DNA of 53,631 nt from Phyllobacteriaceae bacterium UBA1059 (GCA_002316345.1 DCDI01000115.1:1-53631); one strand, 5' to 3'; positions 1-9,736 are shown, numbered from the stretch's first letter. Translations and numbers: made by a program. The notes: generated by a model from the letters alone, not told the origin.

Positions 1-637
1 GGAGCCGCTCAAGGCGGACCATCCATCCTTGCCAGTCCGCGATCTGCCGATCGAGCGTGGCGACGACACCTTGTTCGACGTCCAGCCGGCGCGTGAATGC
101 AGCGATGGTCGAGCGCCCGCGCAGGCCCGCGCGAATACGCTCGAGCCGATCAATGCCGCTCGGCCCCTTGAGCGCCTGCCACTGGTCCTGCGGGTCGCGG
201 CTGTAGAACCGCTGCTGCGCTGCCTGGCCGAGGAAATGAGTGAGGGCGAGATAGGTCCCAAGATCGCTGATCGTGCGGCGGTCGGGCCGCGAAAGTTGCG
301 CGACGATGTCCACCATCGCCGTACCGCCGGTTGCGCTGCGCTCGACAGCATCGCCGTCCGAGAAAGTCAGCGCCACGCTATGCGACCCCGGCTCAGCCCC
401 CCGGCGCGTAAGGTAATCCTTCTCGACGAGCTTCCTGCGGCCCTTGTTGATATAGGGTTCGAACCGGCGGATCTTGTTGGTCAGTCCCCATTCGATCGCA
501 TCGAAGAAGCTGCTTTTTCCCAAGCCGTTAGTGCCGGTGAGCAGAACAAGACCGGGCGCCGCCGGAATGTCGATCGCAAAGTCGCCGAAGGTCCGGAAAT
601 CTTGGATAGCGATGCTGGAGAGGAAGATCTCGCTCAT
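1..637 (-). CDS. SMC/RecF-like AAA ATPase, 3' end cut by window edge (ABC-3C ATPase component)
   Basis: The visible 212 residues are the N-terminal head of an SMC/RecF/SbcC-like ABC ATPase. After a short beta-rich start (SIAIQDFRTFGDFAIDIP) comes a clear Walker A, GTNGLGKSS, near residue 36, followed by FFDAIEWGL, typical of this class. The later part is rich in Arg, Glu and Leu and may be the start of a coiled coil. The ATG at 637 overlaps the stop of the preceding gene in an ATGA, so the two are translationally coupled. It is the third gene of an operon read leftwards after an FAD-binding protein and a small middle protein, the effector/middle/ATPase order of ABC-three-component conflict systems. 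The signature motif, Walker B and rest lie outside the window. The ATPase class is secure; the system assignment is inferred from gene order. Confidence 0.8.
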   Translation of the reverse strand, partial: MSEIFLSSIAIQDFRTFGDFAIDIPAAPGLVLLTGTNGLGKSSFFDAIEWGLTNKIRRFEPYINKGRRKLVEKDYLTRRGAEPGSHSVALTFSDGDAVERSATGGTAMVDIVAQLSRPDRRTISDLGTYLALTHFLGQAAQQRFYSRDPQDQWQALKGPSGIDRLERIRAGLRGRSTIAAFTRRLDVEQGVVATLDRQIADWQGWMVRLERL

Positions 638-1329
638 GCCTGACCCCTCCGACTCCAGGATTTGACCAACGCCGCGACAATCTCATCCGGCGTCTTCTTT
701 TCGTCGAGGGCGATCCGCTCCCATTCGTCCGCCGTCGTCCGCGGTAAACCCGGCGCAGTCGCTCCGGTGCCGCTCAGCTCATCGAGCGCCACATCCTCGA
801 ACTGGCCTTCGGCATGGACCCATGGCCGGGCGAGGAAGGTTCGCTTGAGAAAGTCAGCGAAACTCTGTTCGTCATTTAACGGGTCTTCGGGGCGTAGCCA
901 CGCCAGCTTGCGAGCGACACGGTCATCGCGCTCGACCATCAACGCCATTGCACGCCAGGCTTCTTGCCGTTCGCTTGCGCGTGGTCCCAATAGCATCAAC
1001 TGCAAGTCCAGCGTCTCGTTGGTGCCGAGGAACGAGCGCGCGACGACGCACTGGTTGCGGCAGCGCCGCAGCGTCTCGATCACCGCTTCCATGGTGGCAA
1101 CGTCGGGGAGGATGCCAAGCACGATATTGAAGCGATCGATCCGGATCGCATGACTCTCCGCCGGCAGATCGGTCGGACTGAGCGTCGTCGACGTGGTCGA
1201 TCCGCCGTTGAAGGTCGCGCTCGCCAGTTCGGGCCGATCCTCAACCTTGAGTCCGAGCTTTAGCGCCGCGCGGCGCAGCCGGTCAGCGAAATCAGCCAGT
1301 CCGGGTGACAGAGTCGCACTATCCGTCAT
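634..1329 (-). CDS. putative ABC-3C middle component (MC1-like)
   Basis: A 231-residue soluble protein with no signal peptide, membrane segment or catalytic motif. Its central part has a conserved-looking block (RDDRVARKLAWLRPED, then FLKRTFLARPW) that resembles, from memory, the middle-component family 1 of ABC-three-component systems. Those proteins are thought to bridge the effector and the ATPase. Its start overlaps the stop of the effector gene (ATGA at 1326-1329) and its stop overlaps the ATPase start (634-637), so all three genes are tightly coupled. Function is inferred from position and remembered family resemblance. A plain hypothetical linker protein is the alternative. Confidence 0.55.
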   Translation of the reverse strand: MTDSATLSPGLADFADRLRRAALKLGLKVEDRPELASATFNGGSTTSTTLSPTDLPAESHAIRIDRFNIVLGILPDVATMEAVIETLRRCRNQCVVARSFLGTNETLDLQLMLLGPRASERQEAWRAMALMVERDDRVARKLAWLRPEDPLNDEQSFADFLKRTFLARPWVHAEGQFEDVALDELSGTGATAPGLPRTTADEWERIALDEKKTPDEIVAALVKSWSRRGQA

Positions 1330-3932
1330 GCCGCGCCTTTCATGATCGTCTTTTCGAGCGCCTCAAAGTGCCGCGTCTCCGCCGTCGCTAGCAGGGCGCG
1401 TAGCTCGGCCAAGCCCGCCGCCGCCGCGTCGATGAAATCGCGGCTGATCGACATGATCACCGGACCAGAGCCATCCGTATCGCTGAGCCCCGGCTGGTCG
1501 GTGTCGATCTGCGCGAACGGCCGCTCGGCGATTCGGCTGACCTCAATAGCGCTCTTGACTACGAGGATGACGAACTGAGTCTGCCACATGAACGACGCGG
1601 CACACAAAGACATCTCGTCACCGTTGATCATATCGGCCGCGCAGCCGTGGCCGGCCCATTCGCTGTCGCCATCGCGCAGGCGAACCAGATTGCCCGGTCT
1701 AGCACTTTTCGGGGATGTCGCGTCCCAAGCCGCAGCGATGGCGAGCGCGACCGCGGTGCCGCGTAGAATTGCAGGCCATTTGCTCGGGCCAACAAGAATT
1801 TGCGCTGCGTCGGGATGATCGTCCTCATCGACCGCACAAATCATCAAGCGCAGGAAATGATTTAGCAGTGCCGGGTCGTCGGTGAACGACGCATGCCAAA
1901 CCGCCCATGTCGTGGCCATCGCCGCCCGAAGATCCTGCGCGATCTTTACATTGATTGGGCGGCCCGGATCGGCATTGCTGGCGAAGAACGGTTGGAGGTG
2001 CGCGTCCAGCCGCTCAAGAAGCCAGCTGTCGAGCGACCGGTGGATCCGACGCGCAAGAATATCGGGCGGCAGTGAAACCGGGTCCTGGGCAGCGCCTCCG
2101 GGATTGCCGGCAATGATCTCCGGCATCGCCATGCCTTCGGCGTGTGGCGAATCCAGGCTGAGTTCTCGGACAAGCTGGCTCCACAGGCCGGGCGCGGCGT
2201 GGAGCCGGCAATTGCTGCTATGGCAGGCGACCCGCAGCACCGCACCCGCAACGGCACCAAGCGCCTCGGGACCATCCGGCAATATGATCTCGAAGGGATG
2301 TTGCTCGCTCCACGAACGGATGAGCTGGTCTGCCGCTATCGCGCCAGACCAGCGAATGTTGGTGCCTTCGCGCAACAGTTGCACCGATATGGGAAGCTGG
2401 TTGGCCGCCAGTCGCTGCAGTCGCGGCGCAAGGATATTCGCACTGCGCGCCGCCTCCTTGAACAGAGAACGTGCCAGTGCTGACAATTTCGGGACAAGCG
2501 TTGCCTCGCCGTATCGGGCGAGCCATTCTTTGTGCGTCACATCAAAGCTGTCCAGGTGTGGGGCAAAGGGTGCCCGCACCACATCGCGCTGGGGACCGCG
2601 CCGGACGATCACCGCATCCGCCGCAACCGCCTCCCCGGCGCAGTCGAGCCAAAAGGTGGCGACGACCGGTGCCGGATTCGGCGCGTTAATCCGGGCTACG
2701 ACATTGCAATGCAAGTGCCGGAACGAGCGCTGGGCGTCGCCCGCGCAAGCCTTGATAGTGAGATAGGCCGCGAGCCGGTTGAGCGTTGCCGTTGAGACGT
2801 CGAACAGTTCAGCATGCTGAGTCTGAAACGTGAGCTGCACGCCGGGACGGAGTTGCTGCGCGACCGCAGCGACCAGACCGATGTCGGTGAGGGACTGTAG
2901 AAGCTCGGCATCATAGGCCGCCATGAAATCAAAGCGGGCGCCATTGGCGTCCTCGACGCGGGCGCGCACATCGATTTCTGCAAGGATCGGCTTCAACGCC
3001 GCGATGCCGGGATGTTCGGAGATCAGTCGGATCATGCCGGCATGATCGAAATCGCGGGCTCCGGCGGCTACGAAATCGATCAGTCCACCATCGCCCGCGC
3101 CGCTGACGAAAAACCGAGGGGTCGGCCGACCTGCGAACTCGGCAACCGGAACGCCGGCATCGGTCCAATAGCTGGCGCTCTGTATAGCCGGCACCGGTTC
3201 GCCCGGTTCAAGCCCGAACCCGATGGCGAGAAACACCATGTGAAATTGTTCGCGCAGCCCGGCGCCTGGCGTTGGTGCCGGCGCATTAAGATCGGTGATG
3301 TCAAGCTGATACCCCTCAGCTGTCCGTGTCAGCGCGGTAACCTGATGGCGCAGCCGTCGCTCCAGGCGCGGCGCGAGCCTGATGACGATGTCCTCGAACC
3401 CAAGCAGAACATCGTCGCGAACGGCGCGACACGTTCCGGATTCCCAGTCAAGAATCGGCAGGTCGGCGATGGGATCGGTCGTGTAGTGCGCTGGCCAATC
3501 GTAGATATGCGGATCAAGCCGCCGACGATCGGTCGTCGACGGCAGGGGCAGAAGCGCATCGGCAGATTCGAACAAGACGACCTGCGACCCGGTGACCAGC
3601 GCGGCAGCCGCGGCTGCGGTGACGCCGGCCGCCCCACCGCCGACGACCGCGATCCTCGGATTGGCATTAAGGTAGCCAAGTTCCTTGAGCGCGTGGATTA
3701 ACGATAGCGCCCTGACCTGCTGGGAATAGAAGGTGATGCGCCGGTCGAAGCTGCCGATGACAAACAGGTTCGGCCGGTCGCGAACAGCCGAGCCATCAAG
3801 GATGTCCTGGGCAAGCAAGGCATCAACCAACGACGCATACTCCCGCAATCGCTCGCGTTCGCCGTACCGGCACCAAAGCTGTAGGGTGATTTCTCGCACG
3901 CACGTTTGACAATCCGTTCCCCCTCCAGCCAC
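1326..3932 (-). CDS. FAD/NAD(P)-binding Rossmann protein, candidate ABC-3C effector
   Basis: An 868-residue protein. Near residue 93 it has a dinucleotide-binding fold: RIAVVGGGAAGVTAAAAA, followed about 20 residues later by VVLFE, the acidic strand end that binds the FAD ribose. Further on are MVFLAIGFG, like the second flavoprotein motif, and FVSGAGDGGLIDF, like the third. The remaining ~500 residues show no motif I recognise and may be the part that contacts the middle component. The first ~90 residues include VREITLQLWCRYGERERLREYASLVD, which could be a small sensor domain. It is the first gene of an operon with a middle component and an SMC-like ATPase. I infer a redox or cofactor-attacking effector of an ABC-3C system. 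The flavoprotein fold is well supported, but the substrate is unknown and an earlier or later start is possible. Confidence 0.65.
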   Translation of the reverse strand: MAGGGTDCQTCVREITLQLWCRYGERERLREYASLVDALLAQDILDGSAVRDRPNLFVIGSFDRRITFYSQQVRALSLIHALKELGYLNANPRIAVVGGGAAGVTAAAAAALVTGSQVVLFESADALLPLPSTTDRRRLDPHIYDWPAHYTTDPIADLPILDWESGTCRAVRDDVLLGFEDIVIRLAPRLERRLRHQVTALTRTAEGYQLDITDLNAPAPTPGAGLREQFHMVFLAIGFGLEPGEPVPAIQSASYWTDAGVPVAEFAGRPTPRFFVSGAGDGGLIDFVAAGARDFDHAGMIRLISEHPGIAALKPILAEIDVRARVEDANGARFDFMAAYDAELLQSLTDIGLVAAVAQQLRPGVQLTFQTQHAELFDVSTATLNRLAAYLTIKACAGDAQRSFRHLHCNVVARINAPNPAPVVATFWLDCAGEAVAADAVIVRRGPQRDVVRAPFAPHLDSFDVTHKEWLARYGEATLVPKLSALARSLFKEAARSANILAPRLQRLAANQLPISVQLLREGTNIRWSGAIAADQLIRSWSEQHPFEIILPDGPEALGAVAGAVLRVACHSSNCRLHAAPGLWSQLVRELSLDSPHAEGMAMPEIIAGNPGGAAQDPVSLPPDILARRIHRSLDSWLLERLDAHLQPFFASNADPGRPINVKIAQDLRAAMATTWAVWHASFTDDPALLNHFLRLMICAVDEDDHPDAAQILVGPSKWPAILRGTAVALAIAAAWDATSPKSARPGNLVRLRDGDSEWAGHGCAADMINGDEMSLCAASFMWQTQFVILVVKSAIEVSRIAERPFAQIDTDQPGLSDTDGSGPVIMSISRDFIDAAAAGLAELRALLATAETRHFEALEKTIMKGAA

Positions 3933-4676
3933 GTCGCTGCGACGGCCTGCATATTAGCTTATGGGAAGAAATCGAGGGTGCCGCAAGATTCTGATAGGTC
4001 TTGCGAAATAGCTTCTAGCTGGACTCGCTGCCCGCCGCTCAACTTCATTGATTCGCCCCCGAGCAGCGTCCCGATCTACGCCGTAACAGGCGGTGACGGC
4101 GGCAGCCCATGGTGCTGATTGTGTCACACAATGAGCGTCTGGAGTTGCGATTATAGATCTTGAGGCTTCCATAGCGAGCCAAACGAAAATCCGCTTTTCA
4201 CATCTGACGACAATGGGGCGACCGGCGATATAGTGGCCGCTTGCGTCACTAGACCACTTGCGCATCCTAGAGGGCTATAGCGTACACATAGTTCCCATCA
4301 TCACTGTTCACAGCCCGCCAAACATCGCCGATTGCCCTCTATAGTGCGACATTGCCGGCGATCACCGCACGCCCACCAATCGGCATGCAAAACCGCCGAT
4401 TCTACACTACTGCCCTATATATTCTGACGATCGGCGACGGCAGCAGGCTACCGATCGCGACCATTCCATGTTTGGGCGCAAACTCCTAGCAGCTGCCAAA
4501 CGAAGAGCAAAGGAACACTGGGCGCATCGCGTTCGAACGGGGAGGTCAGCCTTCTTCGCTGCGATCATGCAAAACGGACATGCAAATCGCAGAGGTGGCA
4601 GCCACGACTATTTACACCTGCTCGACAAGGTATTTTTGGAAAAGGCTGAGCCTACACGCTGAGCGGGCCAGCAGAA
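3933..4676. other. intergenic region without a convincing gene
   Basis: About 740 bases between the ABC-3C operon and the C-terminal half of the STAND nuclease gene. No open frame here has a believable start, codon use or motif; a 64-codon plus-strand frame at 4468-4662 has no recognisable feature. The stretch 4310-4440 holds loosely repeated short blocks (CGCCGATT followed by TGCCCT and TATA), some in inverted order, which could be promoter or operator material for the leftward operon. Confidence 0.4.
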
Positions 4677-5576
4677 TCACGCTCGTGACTTTAATGAAAG
4701 GTCGAGCACGACCACATCGATCAGACCTCGGATGTGTGGAGGAATTCTCTGCTCGATCATGTTCTTTAGTTCGGCCGGTGATTTTACTTCGTGCGTCTGA
4801 CGACCTGCCAAGGATTCCCCTGGCCCAAACCATAGCACGAGGTAGATGCCCTGTTGCGCGGCATCGGGATGGCTGCTGTAGCGCTCGTGCAATTGCGCTG
4901 ACGCCGCAGTGAAGAGTTCGCGATGCCATTGGCCTTTGACCTCGACAACGAGCAAGCGCCGCGATCCATCGATCATCGCAGCAGCCGTAATGTCGCATCG
5001 GTTTGAATCCACAAAATACTGCTCGATCACCACCAACAGATTGCGCGCACGCATCTGGGCATTGAGGTGGTCAACGATACGATCGCGGCAGCCGTTCTCA
5101 TCAAGCCGCTTTCCTCGCGGATGAAACACGGAAAGCGGGTTGGTTTCCGCGTAACGAAGCCATGTCTGGTAGTCTGAAAAGTCCTGCACGAGGACGGCTC
5201 GAAGGTCCTCGACGCTCGCGATCCGATTGTGATTGAGCAACTCATTCACTGCGACAGCTGAGGGCGGTTCGAATGCCAGAAGCGCCTTCTTGCGCAGGGC
5301 GGCAGCCTTGAGGCTTTTCGCCTCTGCGTGAAAATCCACGAATCTTGTATCAGCAAGAATGCGATCGAGCGCGGCAATCGCGTTCTGCAGCTCGTCGCGG
5401 CTTATGGTGTAGATCACCTCCGTGAGAAAACGGTACGCTGTTTCTCCGTCCGGCGAGTGAGAACCCCAACTGCTTGGCAAGTACACTTTGGGCCAGGCAT
5501 CGATGTAAATATCGAGGATGCCATATACCTTGTTTGCGGAGAGTGTTGGCCAACCGCGATGCTCGTCGCGTGACAT
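4677..5576 (-). CDS. C-terminal part of frameshifted STAND NTPase: PD-(D/E)XK nuclease domain
   Basis: Codes for 299 residues that continue, in another frame, the large NTPase gene beginning at 8680. The frame is open upstream of its first ATG as far as about 5721, and that upstream part reads as ordinary protein (FFFLSDPPEPIWAYL), so the true junction lies before this ATG. Residues ~180-230 form a nuclease core: D195 in RCDITA, then E212 and K214 in LLVVEVKGQ, with a following SAQLHERY helix, matching the PD-(D/E)XK fold. The preceding ~180 residues are helical and repeat-like. I read it as the effector end of a STAND defence NTPase. Whether the frameshift is a real mutation or a sequencing error cannot be told here. 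Confidence 0.7.
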   Translation of the reverse strand: MSRDEHRGWPTLSANKVYGILDIYIDAWPKVYLPSSWGSHSPDGETAYRFLTEVIYTISRDELQNAIAALDRILADTRFVDFHAEAKSLKAAALRKKALLAFEPPSAVAVNELLNHNRIASVEDLRAVLVQDFSDYQTWLRYAETNPLSVFHPRGKRLDENGCRDRIVDHLNAQMRARNLLVVIEQYFVDSNRCDITAAAMIDGSRRLLVVEVKGQWHRELFTAASAQLHERYSSHPDAAQQGIYLVLWFGPGESLAGRQTHEVKSPAELKNMIEQRIPPHIRGLIDVVVLDLSLKSRA

Positions 5577-8500
5577 TCGCCCAGCGTATTGCTCGATGGA
5601 CAGGAGGACACTCGGGTCGCTCCTGAGATACGCCCAGATTGGTTCAGGTGGATCAGAGAGGAAAAAGAAGCCGCGAAGCAGCCAGAATGCGCTGGGTCCA
5701 TGCCGGCCGCCGTTCTCTCACCAGCGTCCGACTGAACCTCTTCACATCGCGACGAAATGAGCGCGTTGAGGGCAGCCCGGTCGCCATGCTCGGCCGCGAG
5801 ATTGAACAGCGTATCACGCGCATTGTAAGGCATGAACGGGAACCGCGTCAGCCATTCAAGCGGTAGATGCGCTCTTAAATTGCTGAATGCCGCCTTGTAG
5901 TTCAGCCAGCTAACGTCCGTGGCAGCTTCCGGCGAATGCAACAATTGCGGCTCGATGAAAGCACGCGCGAACGCCTCGGCGTCGGCATCGCTTGCGAGTA
6001 TGAGGCGGTCGATCTCAGCCTCAAATTCCTCGCTCTCGTTCTCGCGGTAGCCCGGATAGCTGCCGACATCGGTTTTGACCGCTCTGAGAACATCGTGATC
6101 GATGTGCTCCAGCGTCCGCTCTCTGCGGAAGGTCGCCAGACATGCTGCATGCAGGACACGCGTCACCACCAGTCTATCTGCGCTGAGCTTTGCCAGGGTG
6201 GGTGTATGCGGGGTCAACAGCGCAAACGCGTTGCACAGCGCGATGTCGGCTGTTGCGACGTCATCCAGAAACTCTGTGAGCTTTTCCGGTTCGAGCAGGT
6301 AGTATTGGGCGATGTCACGAACCGCGCCCCAATGCTGCCCGGCTTCGATGCGCGCTCTGTTTTCGCGGAAGAAGGTGGCCCTGTTTTCTTTTTCGGCGCT
6401 TTCCCGAAGTTGCCAGCGGCGCTGCCGGCGGGACCATCGTTCTTGCTGTTCTGAGCGGAGCTTGCGTGACCCTCTCTCAAGCTCTCCCCAGATTCTTGAG
6501 AATCGCGGATCGCTGCGTGCGTGTTTACGCAGATGAGCCCTTAGCGGATCAGGCCCCTTGTTTTCCGACCAGACATTATGACTTGCGTAAAATCCCGCCC
6601 AGAGAGCCAGATTTCCGGTCGAAAATGCTTCCGATGTAATTGCTACCAAGTCCTCCGATTTCATCCGCAGTCCGGCATGGCCATCGCTGCTCCAAAAGCG
6701 CGTACCCGCCTTCCAGACTGCCTGTTTGTCGGGGAGTTCGGCCATCGCAATAAGGTAGATGGCGCGTCGCGACCCGTCCTCCTCCTGAAGGCGCTTTATG
6801 GCGCTGCTACTCTCGGGTGATCGACGATCGGGAAAGATGAGGTGCTGTGTCCAGCGCCAGACACGCTGCGGATCGTAGGGGCCATCTGCCAGTTCGAAAT
6901 AACGATCGAGCAGCGATCCGACTATCTTGCTCGGGCCAGGCCGGCACTCGCACTCGTAGGATCGTGACTTGCCGCATGTGCATTGGAGATCGCTCGTCAG
7001 GTCATCGAGCAGCGCGATCTGGGTCGTCAGATCAAACCCGGCTATCATCTGCTTCGTATGATAGCGAAGGTTGAACCGGGACTCGCTGTCTTCGTGCGCC
7101 CGCTTGGATGTCCTTTTCCCGACCCCTCTCAGGAGGGCGATGATCGCCGACAGTTCAATCGATTTCCGGAGTATTTCGACGCTTTCGACAGCAATCCGCA
7201 GCGAGGCGGAGTCACTTTTTTTAACCAGCGAATTGGTGAGCGAAGTGTGGTTATAGGATGCAAAACCGACCAGGATGCGCTGCGCGCGGATGCGGGCATA
7301 TACGTCCATGCTGGCATCAAGAACGATATCGCGAAGGGTGTCAGCCAATTGCGATGCAATCGGCGATCCGTCCAGCAGCTCCAGAAGGAGGTTGCGAAGA
7401 TCCGATGACGTTCCGCTCCCCGACAGCGCCGAGCGCACGTCTTCTACGATTTCCGGGGTGAGCAGTCCGGCCACGCTGAAGCGACGCCATGCGTCACTTC
7501 GCCGAAAATACGGGTCGACTTCGGACAGTTCCTGAAGCGACTTAAGCAAGAGGCGTTTGGATGAGGAGGAAAGCTGCGACGGGTCCCCATTGGCCAACAC
7601 TGCATAGGGGTCGATCCGAATGCAGGCTTCCTGTGTCTGCGGGTTGCCGAGCGACGCCACCCAACCGAGGAGTCCGCGAAGTTCGTCACGCACGACGTTG
7701 TTGGGAGCAACGACTGACAAGACACGGCTGAGCATCAGATTGTCAGCATTGTCCTCCGTGCGGCGAACCAGATATCGGGCGGCGCAGTATTCGGCGACGA
7801 TCCGGTGCACCGGCTCATGGTTGGTCAGTTCGTTTGTGGGTTTGAAGAGGCGCGTATTGAGTGCGATACCCACAGTGCCTGCATCTGCCGTGCTGAGCGA
7901 AAACAGGTATGGAAAATCTCGATCGCCGCTGTCTGCAACGGAAAGCCCGCTGGCTCCAGCCAGCATCGTCTTCGCAAACAACTCCTCGGCGATGACGACG
8001 ATGCTCTCGATGGGCGGGCGGTTTCTTTGCCATTCAGACGAGATGGACTCAGATGCGAGCTTCTCGATGGCGTCAACAAAGATTTGCCGTTTCGAGATGA
8101 GCTGTCTTCCGCGCCTGACATAGGCGTCTGCGAACAGCTTCAGGAACTGCGGGTTGCCCAAGAGCGGCGACAAGTCGAACCGCTCGACCTCCTCACTAAA
8201 TCGCGCGAACTCCTCTCCGGGAACATGCTGCTCGAAAAGTGCTCTTTGCTCTTCTCGTGTGAAGGGCTGTAGTCGGATAACGGCAGCGTCTATCCCGAAG
8301 GCTTCCTTGAGCAGGTGCGTGCGCGGCGTATCCCATTCGCTCGACCGCGAGGCCATGACAACGCGGCTGGCACCTGTCGCGCGGGCTTTCTCGATTACCT
8401 GATCTATGGCCGATTGATCGATCTTTGCGAGTTCGTCAAGGGCATCGATGACGAGCGCGTGGACTCCCGACGGAATTTCGCGGTGCCGGAACAAACTCGC

Positions 8501-8680
8501 CCGGATTGGCGCGGTGCCCGTTCGGGCTCCGAGGCTGCGGAGAAGTTCGGATTTCCCGGCGCCGGGCTCGGCCAAGACAAGGACGATTTCGTATTTCGAC
8601 AGCAAGTCCTCCTCAGTGACAATCGTGTCACCGAGTTGTAGACCGCGTTGTACGTAGTGTTCCCGCATGGCGTGAAGCAT
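5414..8680 (-). CDS. STAND/NACHT-like NTPase, N-terminal part, frameshifted near its end
   Basis: Encodes 1088 residues, of which roughly the first 985 are native. A Walker A (AEPGAGKSE, residues 37-45) lies almost at the N-terminus, followed by a Walker B of NACHT type (HALVIDALDEL, 74-84) and a sensor-like block (SRVVMASRSSEW). The rest is long, helical and repeat-like, as expected of a ligand-sensing scaffold. Near residue 580 there is a four-cysteine patch (CTCGK ... CEC) that could bind zinc. The last ~100 residues turn into low-complexity Ser/Cys-rich nonsense, while the sensible reading continues in another frame toward 4677. The shift lies around 5711-5722. The joined product would be ~1330 residues, with NTPase first and nuclease last, and would be a candidate antiphage STAND protein. 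Start alternatives are 8680 and 8668. Confidence 0.7.
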   Translation of the reverse strand: MLHAMREHYVQRGLQLGDTIVTEEDLLSKYEIVLVLAEPGAGKSELLRSLGARTGTAPIRASLFRHREIPSGVHALVIDALDELAKIDQSAIDQVIEKARATGASRVVMASRSSEWDTPRTHLLKEAFGIDAAVIRLQPFTREEQRALFEQHVPGEEFARFSEEVERFDLSPLLGNPQFLKLFADAYVRRGRQLISKRQIFVDAIEKLASESISSEWQRNRPPIESIVVIAEELFAKTMLAGASGLSVADSGDRDFPYLFSLSTADAGTVGIALNTRLFKPTNELTNHEPVHRIVAEYCAARYLVRRTEDNADNLMLSRVLSVVAPNNVVRDELRGLLGWVASLGNPQTQEACIRIDPYAVLANGDPSQLSSSSKRLLLKSLQELSEVDPYFRRSDAWRRFSVAGLLTPEIVEDVRSALSGSGTSSDLRNLLLELLDGSPIASQLADTLRDIVLDASMDVYARIRAQRILVGFASYNHTSLTNSLVKKSDSASLRIAVESVEILRKSIELSAIIALLRGVGKRTSKRAHEDSESRFNLRYHTKQMIAGFDLTTQIALLDDLTSDLQCTCGKSRSYECECRPGPSKIVGSLLDRYFELADGPYDPQRVWRWTQHLIFPDRRSPESSSAIKRLQEEDGSRRAIYLIAMAELPDKQAVWKAGTRFWSSDGHAGLRMKSEDLVAITSEAFSTGNLALWAGFYASHNVWSENKGPDPLRAHLRKHARSDPRFSRIWGELERGSRKLRSEQQERWSRRQRRWQLRESAEKENRATFFRENRARIEAGQHWGAVRDIAQYYLLEPEKLTEFLDDVATADIALCNAFALLTPHTPTLAKLSADRLVVTRVLHAACLATFRRERTLEHIDHDVLRAVKTDVGSYPGYRENESEEFEAEIDRLILASDADAEAFARAFIEPQLLHSPEAATDVSWLNYKAAFSNLRAHLPLEWLTRFPFMPYNARDTLFNLAAEHGDRAALNALISSRCEEVQSDAGERTAAGMDPAHSGCFAASFSSLIHLNQSGRISGATRVSSCPSSNTLGECHATSIAVGQHSPQTRYMASSIFTSMPGPKCTCQAVGVLTRRTEKQRTVFSRR

Positions 8681-8792
8681 AAATTCGGCAACGGGGAGTC
8701 TCTACAGGCAACTGAGACTTTCCCGTGCATTTTTCTGATCGCATGGCTTCACGTCACCAATGGTGCCCTGGCTGCATTCCCATTAAGGGTCA

Positions 8793-9736
8793 TCACAAGT
8801 CAGCGTAGATAAACATTAAAGGAGCTCGACGCTCACGGAAGGCGTCCAAACCCCCGCTCCGGATGTTAGCCAATCTCGCGGCAACGCCTGGGTCTATGAT
8901 GAAGGTGGAACAGCGTGGATCGCTGCAACCCACACGGCCTGATCGTCTTACCGCGCAGACCACCAACAAAGGTGCGACGCAGCTTATCGACGAGTTTTAA
9001 GGCCTTCCTGATTTTTGCTTTCGTTGGTACGTTCCGCAAGTGATGCAGCGAAGGTATCCGGCGTATTATTTCCCTTCGCGTGTGCGCCATATACCGTTGT
9101 TGAGCGAGGCAATCCTATATTCGAAGGCGGTCTGGAACGCAGGCAGGGAGCTTTCTTCCTGAAACGGCGTCTGAAAGGCCGGTCGCTGGAATATCACGGC
9201 AATCTGCGCCAAGGCTTCATCGTCGGTCAGGCCGGGAAAATCGTTCGCAAAATGGCGGAGTTCATCAGGACGGTCCGGAAACCGTTCGCCGTCGCAGAAG
9301 CGTCGCAGGAGATCGTCTCCGATCAAACGGAGATGTTCTTCAAATCGACTCCGGACCATATCGTCAGCGACGTTGTCCTCGCACTGACTGCAGCCTCTTT
9401 GACTGCATCGCGTCTTGTCGCAGAGACAGCGCCACCCACAACGAACTTGAACGTCTTGAGTTTGTTCGAGGACGCTGCGATGGCGCGCGTCATGTCCTCT
9501 TCTGCCTTCTTTTTCGTCAGCGTTTTACGACTGACACATTGAATGACGCTGGATCAAAACCCATCATTTTCGAGCGGTTCTTGTCACACAATGTCGCGTC
9601 CGCCGTCGCTGTCGGTCTGCCCATACCAGGCAAGGTCAGACCAGCCCGCGCGAACATGGTAGGCAGGCACAAGCCGCTCAAACTCGGAGCCACCGATGTC
9701 TTCGAAATGGATACGTTGAACAAGGCGAGAGGGCAT
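8793..9736 (-). pseudogene. decayed Mrr-like restriction-type nuclease gene
   Basis: Reading leftward from ATG 9736 gives an Mrr-like start: IHFEDIGGSEFERLV, then GGRDIV, which carries the nuclease aspartate. A stop (TGA) follows, then a second TGA, then in the same frame VIQCVSRKTLTKKKAEED, the Q-x-K half of the active site, and KTFKFVVGG...IWSGVD. One base appears lost at about 9343 (GATTTGAA), after which the frame resumes as FEEHLRLIGDDLLRRFCDG. Another single-base shift near 9070 leads to IIRRIPSLHHLRN, and a third near 8930 (an extra T in GGGTTGCAG) to CSDPRCSTFIIDPG, ending around 8793. Two stops and three frameshifts rule out sequencing error. The original product was about 310 residues with a small cysteine-rich tail. 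It probably belonged to a defence locus. Confidence 0.75.

Noticed and set aside
1882..2766. 294-codon plus-strand frame inside the flavoprotein gene
   Set aside because: Opposite-strand shadow; Ser/Arg/Ala-rich with no recognisable fold.
4468..4662. Small plus-strand gene in the left gap
   Set aside because: No ribosome site, motif or partner; codon use does not stand out.
9015..9542. 175-codon plus-strand frame over the decayed nuclease gene
   Set aside because: The minus strand gives recognisable nuclease sequence across the whole stretch, so the plus frame is a by-product.
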